This document shows positions 36,847 to 48,802 of a stretch of 64,000 bases of DNA, piece after piece. Under the pieces are notes generated by a model that saw nothing but the letters and a program-made list of their open reading frames with translations, searched no databases and was not told the origin of the DNA. Source of the DNA: Monilinia fructicola (lineage: Eukaryota > Ascomycota > Leotiomycetes > Helotiales > Sclerotiniaceae). The stretch is from the NCBI GenBank assembly GCA_008692225.1, contig VICG01000011.1:62001-126000 (forward strand), given 5' to 3'. Each line of letters opens with the position of its first letter. Position 1 is the stretch's first letter. Position numbers and translations under genes: made by a program.

Positions 36847-37200
36847 AATTATCGTTTACCTTTGCTCATTTTCGGATATTCTGATATTCTGTTTGGCGTC
36901 ACCAGTCAGGGAGGGGATCTTTTGTCTTTTGGGGGACTACTCGGATGGATATGAACAGGTGCTTGACACAGCCCAGGAGTTTATTTATAATTCTGGATGG
37001 TTTGGGTGTTAGGATTGAGTGCAACACATTGGGGACTTGCAGTACTTGGGTACGATTATGAGAAATGGTTTTTATTACGTTTTATAGCTGCTATTCGACA
37101 TCATTTGATATAAGTATGTCTTCATTATGAATTTCATAGCGGGTATTCTATATTACCTGATATGCATGTATTCATTATAAATTTCATATTCGAGTAGTTG
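36847..37200. other. NDC80 3' flank
   Basis: No gene seen; it leads into the tandem-repeat field. Confidence 0.5.
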
Positions 37201-37575
37201 CATTTCTATATTGTTTCATACGCATGAATGGATGAATTCATTATAAATTCTATCATTACTGTTCTGTATTCATTGGTACATATGAATTCATTATATTCCA
37301 GAGCTGCTATTCTCGTACATAGTACATATATATTCATTATAAATTCTATCATTACTGTTCTGTATTCATTGGTATATATGAATTCATTATATTCCAGAGC
37401 TGCTATTCTCGTACATAGCACATATATATTCATTATAAATTCTACAACTACTATTCTATAGTATTCTAGAATAGTAGCTGTCATATTTACATTCACTACA
37501 AATTCCATAGCTGCCATTCGACATCATTTGATACGTATGTGCCGGCATGTATTCATTATAGATTCCATCCTTCCT
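37201..37575. repeat. 96-bp tandem repeat, two full copies plus degenerate ones
   Basis: The unit starting CATTATAAATTC begins at 37239 and recurs at 37335 and 37431, exactly 96 bp apart, with CCAGAGCTGCTATTCTCG in each full copy. Diverged pieces (TTCATTATAAATTTCATA, CATTCGACATCATTTGATA) extend on both sides. Because 96 is a multiple of three, open frames appear on both strands; I do not call them genes. Confidence 0.8.
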
Positions 37576-37740
37576 TGGTATACTTATTCTTCTTACCACA
37601 GGGCCATTAATGCACGCATCTACGAGTCGAAGAGAATCCACGAAGCGAGGGATTAAGATATGCATGGCCGGGGGCTAGAGGTCTCATGGATGAATCAATG
37701 GTAGATGCCTAGGTAGATACAGGACTTGTCTACTAATTAA

Positions 37741-38446
37741 TAGAGTGTATAGAGTGTATAGAGTGTATAGAGTGTATAGAGTGTATAAAGTGTATAAAAT
37801 GTATAAAGTATATAGAGTGTATAGAATATATAGAGTGTATAGAATGTATAGAGTATATAAAGTGTATAAAATATATAGAGTGTATAGAGTGTATAAAGTG
37901 TATAAAATATATAAAATGTATAGAATATATAAAATATATAGAGTATATAAAATGTATAAAGTATATAGAATATATAAAATATATAAAATGTATAAAGTGT
38001 ATAAAATATATAAAGTGTATAAAGTATATAAAATGTATAAAGTGTATAAAATATATAAAATGTATAGAATGTATAAAGTATATAAAATATATAGAATGTA
38101 TAAAATGTATAAAGTATATAAAGTATATAAAATATATAAAGTGTATAAAGTATATAAAGTGTATAGAGTGTATAAAGTGTATAAAATGTATAAAATGTAT
38201 AAAGTATATAAAGTATATAGAATGTATGAAGTGTATAAAGTGTATAGAGTGTATAAAGTATATAAAGTATATAAAGTGTATAGAGTGTATAAAGTATATA
38301 AAGTGTATAGAGTGTATAAAGTGTATAAAGTGTATAAAATATATAGAATGTATAAAGTGTATAAAGTGTATAAAATGTATAGAGTGTATAAAATGTATAG
38401 AGTATATACTCGAGTAGAGTATATAGAGTACGTAGAATCTAGATAT
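37741..38446. repeat. 9-bp minisatellite (GTGTATAGA)n, about 700 bp
   Basis: Some 75 or more copies of a 9-bp unit, mainly GTGTATAGA, GTGTATAAA, GTATATAAA and ATGTATAGA. The unit length keeps frames open on both strands (Tyr-Arg-Val or Phe-Ile-His periodic peptides), so the long frames here are artefacts of the repeat. Variant units are interspersed rather than blocked. Confidence 0.9.
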
Positions 38447-39274
38447 CCTTGCTGGGTTTGCTATAGTAGCTGGAGGACCGTTGATGTATGGATACAGTAC
38501 AGTATCAATCACGTTATGTAAGACTACTAGTACTGGTGTACTGAGTACCAGCTCTAGTAATAAACGGTTCGTGTTTTTATTTATGGCTTGATTTGGATGA
38601 ATGGATGAATGAATGGATACTAAATAGATACTAGGGAGAGATAGATGGATAAAGGTACTCAGTAGGTAATGAGTTAAATACTGTTGTGTATTAGGTAAGT
38701 AAGGCTACGTAAGGCCAGAGATTGATCGAAGCTTTTGGGATGGATGGATGGTACTATAGGTGCCTAGGTGGATGATAAATGGTTAATAATAAGTGAACTA
38801 TATAATTAATTATCTATAAGTAATAAAAGGATAATGAAGAGTAGAGATAGCGATCGATCTTTAATGAGGATAATAAAGATTCTCTATATATAGGTGATTA
38901 TTAATGATTATATAAGGTGATTTGATTATTTTTATATATTCTATTTATATTTCTTAAAGGATAAATTAAGATTATATGTTTAGATTATTAACTTTTGAAT
39001 TATTTTATTATTATTATTTAATCCGTTTCTTATATATTTAATATCCTTAAATATATTAAAATGATTTTCTATTATTTTCTCTTTATTCCATCTACTTATA
39101 CTATTAATTATCTAATGTCTTTTTCTTAGTTATATCCTCGTAAGAACTTCCTCGTAATAATTTCCTTCTTTGACTAGATCAATCCATGGATATACACAAC
39201 GTTCCAAAAACCTTCTAATTACCACTTATTATTAACGATATTTCATCTCTAGCTTCTTTAATCAATCAATCGAA
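38447..39274. other. AT-rich spacer left of the transposon pair
   Basis: No gene seen. It contains several ATGGATGGATGG and TAGATACTAGG runs and an AT-rich stretch (38880-39130). The last nine bases are the left target-site copy of element A. Confidence 0.5.
39266..39274 (+). repeat. Target-site duplication, left of element A
   Basis: TCAATCGAA here matches TCAATCGAC at 40151-40159 in eight of nine positions. Confidence 0.6.
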
Positions 39275-40150
39275 GGTATGTAGGTCGGATGGACGTCCAT
39301 CTGAGCTCATATGGACCTATGGGGCGTCTTTTAAAAAAAAAAGGTCAATTGCAAAACGCAATATAGGTCCACCCGATGTTTTGCCGAATTCATAATTTTA
39401 TGAAAATTCATAATTTTTTTATATATAATTTTAAATATTCTTAATTAGATTCTAAACGTTTTGAAAACGTTTTGAAAACGTTTTAAAAACGTTTAAAAAA
39501 CGTTTAGAATCTAATTAAGAATATAAACGTTTTCTAAATGTTTTCTAAACGTTTTTAAAACGTTTAAAATCTAATTAAAAATATTTAAAAATATTTTAAT
39601 TATAATAATATATATTTATATATAATAATTAATATTTAAATATTTTAATATTAATTAAATAATAAATAGATAAAAATAAATTTAAATATATAATAATTAA
39701 TATAGCTTTATTAAAAGATAAATTATTTAATATAAATTTAATTTAATAGTATATATATATATATATATTATTTAAATATTATTAAAATATTTTAAGAATT
39801 ATATATATATTAATATTTAATTTAATTTTATTTAAAATAAGATTAATATAAATTTATATAAGATAATTATATTATTTTTTAATAATAGTTTTAAATTAAA
39901 TTCTAAACATTTTTAAAACATTTTTAAAACGTTTTTCAAAATGTTTAGAAAACGTTTAAGAAACGTTTTCGAAACGTTTAGAATTTAATTTCAAAAATTT
40001 ATAATTTATTAATAATCAATTTTTTGCATAATTTTTTTATGAATTTTTATGCAAATTTATGCAAATTTATGACTTTTGCCCCACTAGTCCACCCGACGTT
40101 TTTCCGAGTCCACGGGAGCTCAGATGGACGTCCATCCGACCTGTCGACTC
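39275..40150 (+). mobile_element. Element A: 876-bp non-autonomous MULE-like transposon
   Basis: The left end reads GGTATGTAGGTCGGATGG (end type 1) and the right end, in reverse complement, GAGTCGACAGGTCGGATGG (end type 2). Both continue into the palindrome GATGGACGTCCATC and GAGCTC, and then into related sequence for about 100 bp. The interior has no coding capacity: it is AT-rich DNA with two clusters of AAACGTTT-type palindromes (39450-39560, 39905-39985). The same ends and the same palindromes occur in element B in the opposite orientation. A 9-bp duplication with one mismatch flanks it. Confidence 0.82.
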
Positions 40151-40159
40151 TCAATCGAC
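40151..40159 (+). repeat. Target-site duplication, right of element A
   Basis: TCAATCGAC, partner of 39266-39274. Confidence 0.6.
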
Positions 40160-40231
40160 CAATCAATCAATTCATCCATTCATCCATCCATCCATCCATC
40201 CATCCATCAACCTGTTCATTGACTACCTAGG
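40160..40231. repeat. Host spacer with (CATC)n between elements A and B
   Basis: About 90 bp of host DNA between the two transposons, carrying a CATCCATC run and CTACCTAGGTA. It includes the inner copies of both target-site duplications. Confidence 0.7.
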
Positions 40232-40240
40232 TAATCTGAA
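40232..40240 (+). repeat. Target-site duplication, left of element B
   Basis: TAATCTGAA, identical to 49157-49165. Confidence 0.85.
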
Positions 40241-40851
40241 GAGTCGACAGGTCGGATGGACGTCCATCTGAGCTCCCGTGTACTCGGAAAAACGTCGGGT
40301 GGACTAGTGGGGCGCGGCTGACCTTTTGCGAAATGGGTCCGCAACCTCTTCATAATTTATGCAGAACGTCCGATCGTCGATCTCATTGAACAGTAGATTT
40401 GCGTGATTGAATTGATCGTACCTCTTCAATTGATTCTAATCATAGCCGTATGGAAACGTTTAATAAACGTTTAATAAACGTTTTCAAAAACGTTTCCAAA
40501 ACGTTTATGCCCACCTAATTCTCAAATGTTATATGTCATCTATAAAGCAAAAAAGAGATTCGAGAAATTAATTAATATTGCAAGCAACCTCAATTGAATC
40601 ATTTATCTACCTTGATAATTAACGTTGTATCAATTCGAGTATTGCTTTTTTTCGTTTATATTATCTGATATTTCCCACCGAATTTTTATTCCAACTACAA
40701 CTACTCTCGCTTACAACTTTTTTTCGATCTCCCCATCAGTGCTCTATCAATTCATTTAGAAATCACTTACTAAACGTTTTCAAAACGTTTAGAAAACGTT
40801 TACAAATCGATTTAAATTCTCACTTATAGATACTTGATTTTTTTTTTCGAT
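40241..40851. other. Element B left end and leader
   Basis: The terminal repeat (about 40241-40380) is followed by non-coding DNA with AAACGTTT clusters at 40458-40505 and 40770-40803. It should contain the promoter of the first zinc-finger gene. Confidence 0.6.
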
Positions 40852-42183
40852 ATGGCATCTGGACCTAATGCAACTGTGAATACTCTTGTTTATTCAACGA
40901 AGGATCAACAAGCAGACGCATATCTTCGTAGTAACCCTCGTCCCTCTGGATGTTCTTTGTGGAAGTGTGATGAAGTAAGTGTTATTCAATCTCAAAAACG
41001 TTTAATAAACGTTTATTAAACGTTTTCAAATCGCTTTTTGTAGTATATTTTATTAACATTTATTAATTATCTTAGAATGATGTTTATCAAGTGCCTGCGG
41101 GAGAAATATTTTGTCGTGCACCTTGGGTCCACGCAATGAAATTTGTCCAAAACTCGTATGTTATCATTGAATATAAACGTTTTCTAAACGTTTTCTAAAC
41201 GTTTTCAAATCATTTAGATCAAATACAATGCTACCAACAATCTTCGTCTTCATTTGAAGCAAAAAACATTCGGATCTTTCGTTTGATAAGGGGAAAAAGG
41301 GTAGTACGAGAATGGTCAGTACTCATTATTAAATAATTTTTAAATAACTTTAGTATTGTTCTTTCTATTCGTTTTGAAAACGTTTTCTAATCGTTTTTAA
41401 AAACGTTTGCAGGAAGATCAAGCAGTCGCTCGGGAAGCATTCGCCCAATGCTATCGTGCTCACCTTGAGTACGAGAAGTCAATTGGTGAAGTAAGACAAG
41501 AAACTGATGATAGATTGATCTCTCAAAACGTACGTGATCTCACTATTATTTTTCAACCTTTTTGAAAGCATTTTATAAACGTTTTCTAATCATTTTTTAA
41601 ACGTTTTCTAATCATTTTATAATCATTTTGAAAACGTTTTCTAAACGTTTAGAAAACGTTTTCACTTTCCAACATTTATTAATTTTATATGCAGAGTCAT
41701 TTCTCTCCATCAAAGAAATTGCGAAAAGAGAAACGTGATGAACGCAATCACGAGCAAGCACGCGTTCGAGAGGAAGCAGAGCAAATTGCATCTGCTGGAC
41801 CTTCTCGTGTGGTGAAAGATTGCCCTGTACGCAAGTATAAGGGAGCTATGAGAGTAAGTTTAAACGTTTTCAAAATGGTTAGAAAACGTTTAGAAAAACG
41901 TTTATTAAACGTTTTCGAGATAAGTTAACTAACGTTTGCTAATTGTTTATCAATTGTTTAGCCCAACGTAACGCGAATGCGAGCTGGCTGTGGGTTTAAA
42001 CCCAATCAAAAATGTGATCATTGTGTTGCTGCTTCGCGTGATCGTTGTCCTGATGTTAGTGCACAGGATTGGACTAACAATGGAGGTTGTATAATTCTTT
42101 TGAATTATAGGAAACCTTCAAATAGAGTCGACGATGTTGAAGATGAAGATGAAAACGATGATGAAGAGGGTAGTGTTGAATGA
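40852..42183 (+). CDS. Transposon zinc-finger protein 1
   Basis: A gene of element B with about six short exons. It starts MASGPNATVNTLVYSTKD. Exons carry CSLWKCDE, then NDVYQVPAGEIFCRAPWVH, then KYNATNNLRLHLK with a His pair, together a C-C-C-H-H finger that resembles BED/C2H2 types. A charged helical middle follows (KKLRKEKRDERNHEQARVRE). A Cys-rich C-terminal block reads RMRAGCGFKPNQKCDHCVAA and RDRCPDVSAQDW, and the tail is acidic. Each intron begins GTAAGT, GTATGT, GTACGT or similar, ends TAG or CAG and contains AAACGTTT copies. One extra base near 41256 breaks the finger between HLK and KHS. It is probably a DNA-binding accessory protein of the element; that role is inferred. I know no named family. 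Confidence 0.65.
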
Positions 42184-42892
42184 GTTAGATTGGGATTTTC
42201 TTTATATTTGGGAAATATTCTTTTGTTATTTACTTCGAAATATTTTCAACTTGAATCCGAAATGTTTTTTAAACGTTTTCTAATCATTTTATAAACGTTT
42301 TCAAAAACGTTTAGAAAACGTTTACACAAGCAATTTTTTCATATTAACGACCTTTACGAATTCTTCAACTAGGTAGCATAATAATAAAAATATATGGTAT
42401 TGAAAGAATTTTATTTAATAGTCATTTTGGTATGTATACAAATAAAGATCTCAGGTTAAATTCACCAATCTTATTATAAAGAAGTATTAAAAAAATATTA
42501 ATCAAACACTTATAAAATATCAAAACAATACTTATAGAGTACTATATAAACACTTATATAGCACCATACAAACACTAGAAATCATCGATCATAATATAAA
42601 AAAAAGACAAACAATATACCTACAAATTATTTAAAAAACGTTCTCTAATCATTTTCTAAAACATTTCATAAACGTTTTCGAATCGTTTAATAAACGTTTT
42701 CTAAATGTTTTTCTTTCTACATATCTCCTCAATCTCCATTGTTTAATTTACATTCTTCGGTCATGGATATACGTTTATCCTTTCGCTAAGATATCCACTT
42801 TATTTTTGTATTAAAACTATAGTATTTCCACATCGTGAATCGTTCATTCTCTCTTCTAACTTTACTTTCAATCGTTTAAATCAAAATACATT
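42184..42892. other. Spacer between the two zinc-finger genes
   Basis: No gene. AAACGTTT clusters at 42262-42326 and 42636-42715 flank an AT-rich middle part. It should include the 3' end of gene 1 and the promoter of gene 2. Confidence 0.6.
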
Positions 42893-44890
42893 ATGTCTAC
42901 TACTTACCCTTCGTCTTTTTCTCAACGACCAAATCATTGTCCTCCATATGAAGAGATCAAATGCAATGTAATGTTACCCTATTCTAAATCAATTCATTAT
43001 TAATATATTTATAGGATTCGCAATGTACCAATAAATCAAAATGTGTTAAAATCTACCCTGGGGAAAGGTTTTGTCGAGTTCAAATTGATGAAGATGGAGA
43101 ATTGTGCACTACAAATGTATGTAACTCAATTCATTTCGAATTCATTTTTCTAAACGTTTTTCAATCGTTTTCTAATCGTTTTCAAAACATTTCCAAATCG
43201 TTTTTGATTCGTTCTATAGCTAATTCTTGATCAGCATCAAATATAAACAAACTAATGCTTTACTTCTACATTTGCGTAAAGTTCATAAAAGAGGAAGTTC
43301 ACTTTCATTCCGTTCAAGGTGTACCAAATACGGTATGTTGATTATTGATAAATAATTATAATCAACCTTTTTTTAATTTTTATTCTTAATAGGCAATGAA
43401 AAATGCAGCATATAAGCATTTCAAAGCTGTATATGCTTATATTCAACAAAACACCAAAGAGAAAGATAAAAATATTGAAACTAATGATTCAATCAACGAA
43501 TCGTCGAAGGTATCTATTAAAAAAACAATCCGAAAATGTTTTCAAAACGATTAGAAAACGTTTTCAAAACGATTAGAAAACGTTTTCAAAACGATTAGAA
43601 AACGTTTTCGAATCATTTTTCATACATTTTCTGATATCATTAAAATAGAATTCTCTACACTCAAAAAGCTCGAAGAGGAAACCTCCTACTCGACGTAAAT
43701 TGAATAAAAGTCGACAACAACAACGCGCTGAATCTCCAATACTTTCTAGTGGAGATCAAACTCAAGAATCAGGACCACCAGAACCAGAGATTCCTGCATC
43801 CCCTCAAGATAACATTCCAATCCCCTCAGAAATCGATTCGGAATCGACTTCAAAACGTTCTGAAAACGTTTTGACATCACAGCCTACGGACCCTTCAACT
43901 ACTACTACTACTTCCTCTACATTAACACCACATTCAACAACACAACTACCTCAATCTGCTCCGAATCCTACTAGCAAAACGTTAGAAAAGCGAAAAAAAT
44001 GATTCCTCTGAAGAGAATAGTACTAATAATCATGAAATAACAACTACTGAAAGTTCTATTCTAGTAAGAATTCTATTCAAAACCTTTTGAAAACGTTTAA
44101 AAAACGTTTAAAAAACGTTTAAAAAACGTTTAAGAAACGTTTAAGAAACGTTTAAAAAAGGTTTATGCTAACTTATACAAAAAAGAAAAAACAACGAATC
44201 AATCCATCTACACAAAAATTTATTGATATTTGTAATGATATCGATAGTGCACATCCTCCCACTCCTCCTAAACTTACTGTAAGATTGTTCCGTTTATTTT
44301 TCCCTCAGTTTGCTCGATGAAAGAATTCATTCTAATACGTTTCTTTATTATTATTAGCCAAATACTAGGCCTCGATTAGATACAAAGATGAGATGGAATG
44401 CAATTGGTGGACCATTCGATCTACCATATTATAATCATTTGCCCAACGTTACTGAAATGTTAAAAATGCTTAAAAGGAGCTCGAAATGTTGTATGAATTG
44501 TTCATCAAGACCATCAGGATGCAATCTTAAATATAAATCAGGGAAAAGCTGGAAGGTTTGCAAAAGTAAGTTTGATATCTACTCAAATTGAAAACGTTTT
44601 GAAAGCATTTTCAAAACGTTTACTAAATGTTTTCAATAGAATGTCCATGTCCTAATTGGCATGCACCATATTTCGTATCTGATGCATGCGATGATATTAG
44701 AATGTTTAAACAGCCTGTTGATGAGAATGGGAATATGATTCGATTTCATAAAACGAATAATACTGATACTGATGTTGATTCTGATGCTGGTAGTGGTAGT
44801 GGTAATGTTAGTGTTATTAGTATTAGTGGTAGTGGTAGTGGTAGTAGTAGTGTTAACACTACTAGTAGTGTAGGTGATAGTGATAATTAA
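42893..44890 (+). CDS. Transposon zinc-finger protein 2, paralogue of protein 1
   Basis: It starts MSTTYPSSFSQRPNHCPPYE. The first exons encode IKCN, DSQCTNKSKCVKIYPGERFC and, after an intron, IKYKQTNALLLHLRKVHKRG; spacing and exon boundaries parallel protein 1 (IKYNATNNLRLHLK). A basic stretch (SSKRKPPTRRKLNKSRQQQR) precedes a long Ser/Thr/Pro region. An extra A in the seven-A run near 43996 breaks the frame after LEKRKK; the continuation is NDSSEENSTNNHEITT. Later exons carry PRLDTKMRWNAIGGPFDLPY and a second Cys-rich block (CCMNCSSRPSGCNLK; CPCPNWHAPYFVSDACDD). The tail is repetitive Ser/Gly/Val. The part after 44040 could be a separate gene. The function is inferred to be DNA binding for the element. 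Confidence 0.6.
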
Positions 44891-45107
44891 ATAATTGATA
44901 TTATTATTTTCAATCATTTATATATTGATCGTTATGTTCTAATATTATATCAATCACTTTTGTAGAATTTAGGTTGAAAAATAGATCGCATTGCTATTCG
45001 AAATTGCTTTCTAAACGTTTAGAAAACGATTCGAAAACGTTTGATAAATGAATTGCTCTTAAAATAAAATAAACTACTAGGAATTTATCATTGCTTTTGA
45101 AGTGATA

Positions 45108-48100
45108 TTATGTACATTGTAGTTCCCTGATTTCTCGATCCCTTCGTGCTATTTCTATTTGTCTTTCTTTGAGTTCCAATTCCTTATTTGCAAGTTGTAT
45201 TCTTAAATCAGCTTGTCTGACTGATTCTTCCAATGTAGCAGTTATATTGCTTTGTTGTTGTTGTATTGGAACAGATTGCTGTCTACGTGATCTTCTTATT
45301 CTAGGTGGTCGGCCGCTACTACTATGATTATAATCAGAATTAGATAATTGAGAAGATTGATGATGAATCTGTTGCTCTTCAGGAATATCGTCAGATAACA
45401 ACAGATTGTTTTCTTGTGCAAATTGTTGATTCTTCTTTTGTTTTAATACTAAATGAATTATTAGCGAATGGAATTAAATCATTTAGAAAACGTTTAGAAA
45501 ACGTTTAGAAAACGTTTTCTAAACGTTTATTAAACGTTTATCATTAGATTAAAATACTCACAACTTCTTTTTCGCCTTTCATTTATTCGATCATACACAG
45601 AACGACCTCGCCATGAGTTTGTAACCCCTAATATTGCATTATCTCGACCACCAAAATTGATTCGAAGATCATGCTTTCGCCCTCTAGTAAATAATTGTTA
45701 GATTGATAGTAAAACGTTTAGAAAACGTTTTGAAAACGTTTAAAAAAACACTTACTTTTCGATCGAAATAGCTAATGATAACGCTTTGCCATAACGATTA
45801 GTTTGAGCTCCGCTTGCCTCTACTGCATTTGTATTTCGAATGCAATTTCGAAATGTTGCTTTATCCCCTAAAAAGAATTGCTCGTTTAAACCCGAAATAA
45901 TCCAATCCCATTCTTTATGAGTGCACCATCCCATCATATCTGGACTTAAAAATAAAACTGTTAATAAACGTTTTCTAAACGTTTTCTAAACGTTTAAAGA
46001 TAGAGACGTGAAAACCTACTAATCCTGTCGAACACATTCTAATAATGCATAGCAATCGTTTTTTGATTTTGCAATACTTATATCTTTTAGAAGACCTGCA
46101 TAACCATCATTTTGCAATGATACTATTATCAATTCCTCTTTGATAATGTACCAAGCAATAAATCATAGTAGATTGAATGTGAAATTGCCATGGACGATGC
46201 TGTGGATCAATATCACTTAAGAAACAACCCCAACCTAAATCATTATTGATATATTAGTTAAAAATTCGTTGAATATTGATTAAACGTTTTCTAAACGTTT
46301 AAAAAAACGTTTTCTAAACGTTTAGAAAATGAAATTTGCTTACCATTTGCTTGTTTTGCACACATATCCACCACAATTGCTTTAATTCCATTCCCATGAA
46401 TATGATGAAAGTGAAGAGGTGGTTGATCAGCATTTTCCAATGCTTCATTAATACATCGATACCAATTTTTGAAAAGTTGGTAGAAACCCTCAGCAGTTTC
46501 AACGTCGGTATATACCCGTGAAAGCTGAGTTACTATAAAATGGTTAATATATAATCAAAAAACATTTATAAAGTATTTTCGAAGTGAATATACTACATAC
46601 ATTGATCAATGTTTTCTTGCTCTATATATTGAGCAAAAATGACTTCACGCCATTTGCCAGCTGTACGTTTTATAACTGGTATCTATTTGAAAAGTATCGA
46701 GATTTTTCAAATATAATGCTTGATCCAAATAAAAACAATGAATTTCTCGACGATCACCATAATTATACATTCGTCGAATGTATTGTTGTGTTCCGAATTT
46801 ATTGTAATGATTAGCTCTATAATCATACCATACACCTAATAATATTAGTTAATAGATTTGAAAACGTTTAGAAAACGTTTAGAAAACGTTTATTAAACGT
46901 TTTGAATATATTACTTACCAGCCCATTCAACACCGTAAGGATACCTATCAATCTGTTCCAGCATTGCGATTGCTTGAATTTTTGATTTGTTATTCCATGC
47001 AGGATGTGCATTCATTAACTGCTCGATATTCAACTCTTGACAGAGTCGATTCATTCCTTCACTTGCAATGATATCACCTACAAATTGCATTAATTTTTCG
47101 TTTTTCTTGTTAAATAAATATAAAATATAAATTACTTACAATACCCACGTCCAAAGTTGATAAAGTTTTTAACACTCGATCAACAATTAATTCAGTTAAT
47201 AAAGCAGGACTTCGGGATGGTGGTGGAGGCACATGTGTATGTTCACCGTGAGAAGTGATCAGAATATAAGGGTGGTCTTGAAGATCGATTGGAACAATGA
47301 TATTGAATGTTACATCGCATTCAATACGTTGCAATGGTTGATTTCCATCATGATGAGGAACACCTAAAAAACTATTAATAAATAAGATACAAAAACGAGT
47401 TGAAAACGATGTGAAAACGATTTAAAAACGTTTTGAAAACGTTTTCAATATAAGTTAAAAATGAGTTAAAAATGAGTTAAAAATGAGTTAAGTAGAAGTT
47501 GAAGACGTACCACAATCACTTCGACGTGTTTGAGTACCAAAAATACTTGAAAGCATTCAGATGGTTGATTAGGGTGAAATCCGTAAGTTAATAAATCCAT
47601 CATATATTCCCAATTGATTGGTCTTGTTGGATTGATAGTATGATAATAATGTTGAAAGAATTCATTATTATTAGTTATTTTATTGCAGCATATATAATAA
47701 CGTGCATCACCATTGAAGTTCTAATCAAAAATCAGCTTCAACACACTTCGAAAACGTTTTTAAAACGTTTAGAATGTGATTAAACTTACTGTAGTATTGA
47801 AATGTCGAACTTCTGGTACTCCATCGCATAGTATTGTCTCCCCAGTATTAGGATCAATTTTGTAGAATCCACAGCCATACTTTTCAAAATGCTTTTTAAC
47901 TGTATGATAAGTTCTAAAGAGGATGAGTTAGAAAATAGTAATAAAAAACGTATTCTAAACGTTTTCGAAATATTTTCAAAACGTTTTCATAATGATACAT
48001 ACGTTAATGTTTCTTTTTGTCCCAAAACCAGCATTATATTCCTCAGCAAAAAACACGTTGACTAGAATGTGTTCGAATCCGTTTGTCTTCCCAATCGCTT

Positions 48101-48802
48101 TGATGTCCAACTAGTATGCGAACTAGAAATATAATTTGATGCATGAAGACATGCATTTATTCCGCTGCATTTTTTGATTGTACGTTTAACCTGAATACCT
48201 CCCCATCCAATGTGAAATGGTAGTTTTCCTGTGAAGTGATCGATTTGTATGTGTTGAATATTGAATCTAATTATAATTTATTAACAAAATGCTTTAAAAA
48301 TGCTTTAAAAAATGCTTTCGAAACGTTTTCTAAATGGTTTCTAAACGTTTTGAAAACATTTAGGATATATACATACCTTTGAACATACTTTATCTGCTTG
48401 CTCAGGTGTCAATTCATGTACATTGATTAAATTGCCAATTCCTCGTTCTGAAGTAGGGGGATATAATGGGCAATCAATCACATAATTGATTTGTTCAACA
48501 CTTAATGGTTCTTGTGCTCTATCTGAAAGTAGAAATATTGGATTCTCTTGAAGATTATCTATTGCTTCCTATTTATAAACGATTAGAAAACGTTTTAGAA
48601 ACGAGTTAAAAATGTGTTCAAATAATCTTACTTGAATATTTTCATCCAAAGGATATAATTCTGGTAGTTCATCCTCAACAATTCTTCTTCCAACTAATTC
48701 GGTATCCCAATTAGAATATAAATGTTCTCCTTCTGGTAGGGTGATACCTAATTCGTGTATTGTAGCAAGACAAGAACGACGTAACCAAGTGATAGGATGC
48801 AT
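45108..48802 (-). CDS. MULE-like DDE transposase of element B
   Basis: A multi-exon gene reading inward from the right end, starting MHPITWLRRSCLATIHELGI. Exon pieces in order: LPFHIGWGGIQVKRTIKKC, YMMDLLTYGFHPNQPSEC, a WRKY/GCM-type zinc-binding part (RRSDCGVPHHDGNQPL; IECDVTFNIIVPIDLQDHPY; SHGEHTHVPPPP) and MNAHPAWNNKSKIQAIAML. The RNase-H-like core follows: FQIDTSYKRTAGKWREVIFA (first Asp), KAIVVDMCAKQAN (second Asp), SGLNEQFFLGDKATF and NTNAVEASGAQTNRYGKALS (likely Glu). The end is a Gln-rich linker and a coiled coil. About ten introns, most with AAACGTTT clusters. Frame changes are needed near 48070, 47545, 46668 (AAAACG run) and 46120. Assignment to the Mutator superfamily rests on the DDE context plus the 9-bp target duplication. 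Confidence 0.72.

Noticed and set aside
37733..38521. Long open frames on both strands (about 258 codons each)
   Set aside because: They exist only because the minisatellite unit is 9 bp; the peptides are simple periodic repeats.
44633..44917. Thr/Asn-rich open frame on the minus strand
   Set aside because: Antisense of the Ser/Gly repeat at the end of zinc-finger gene 2.
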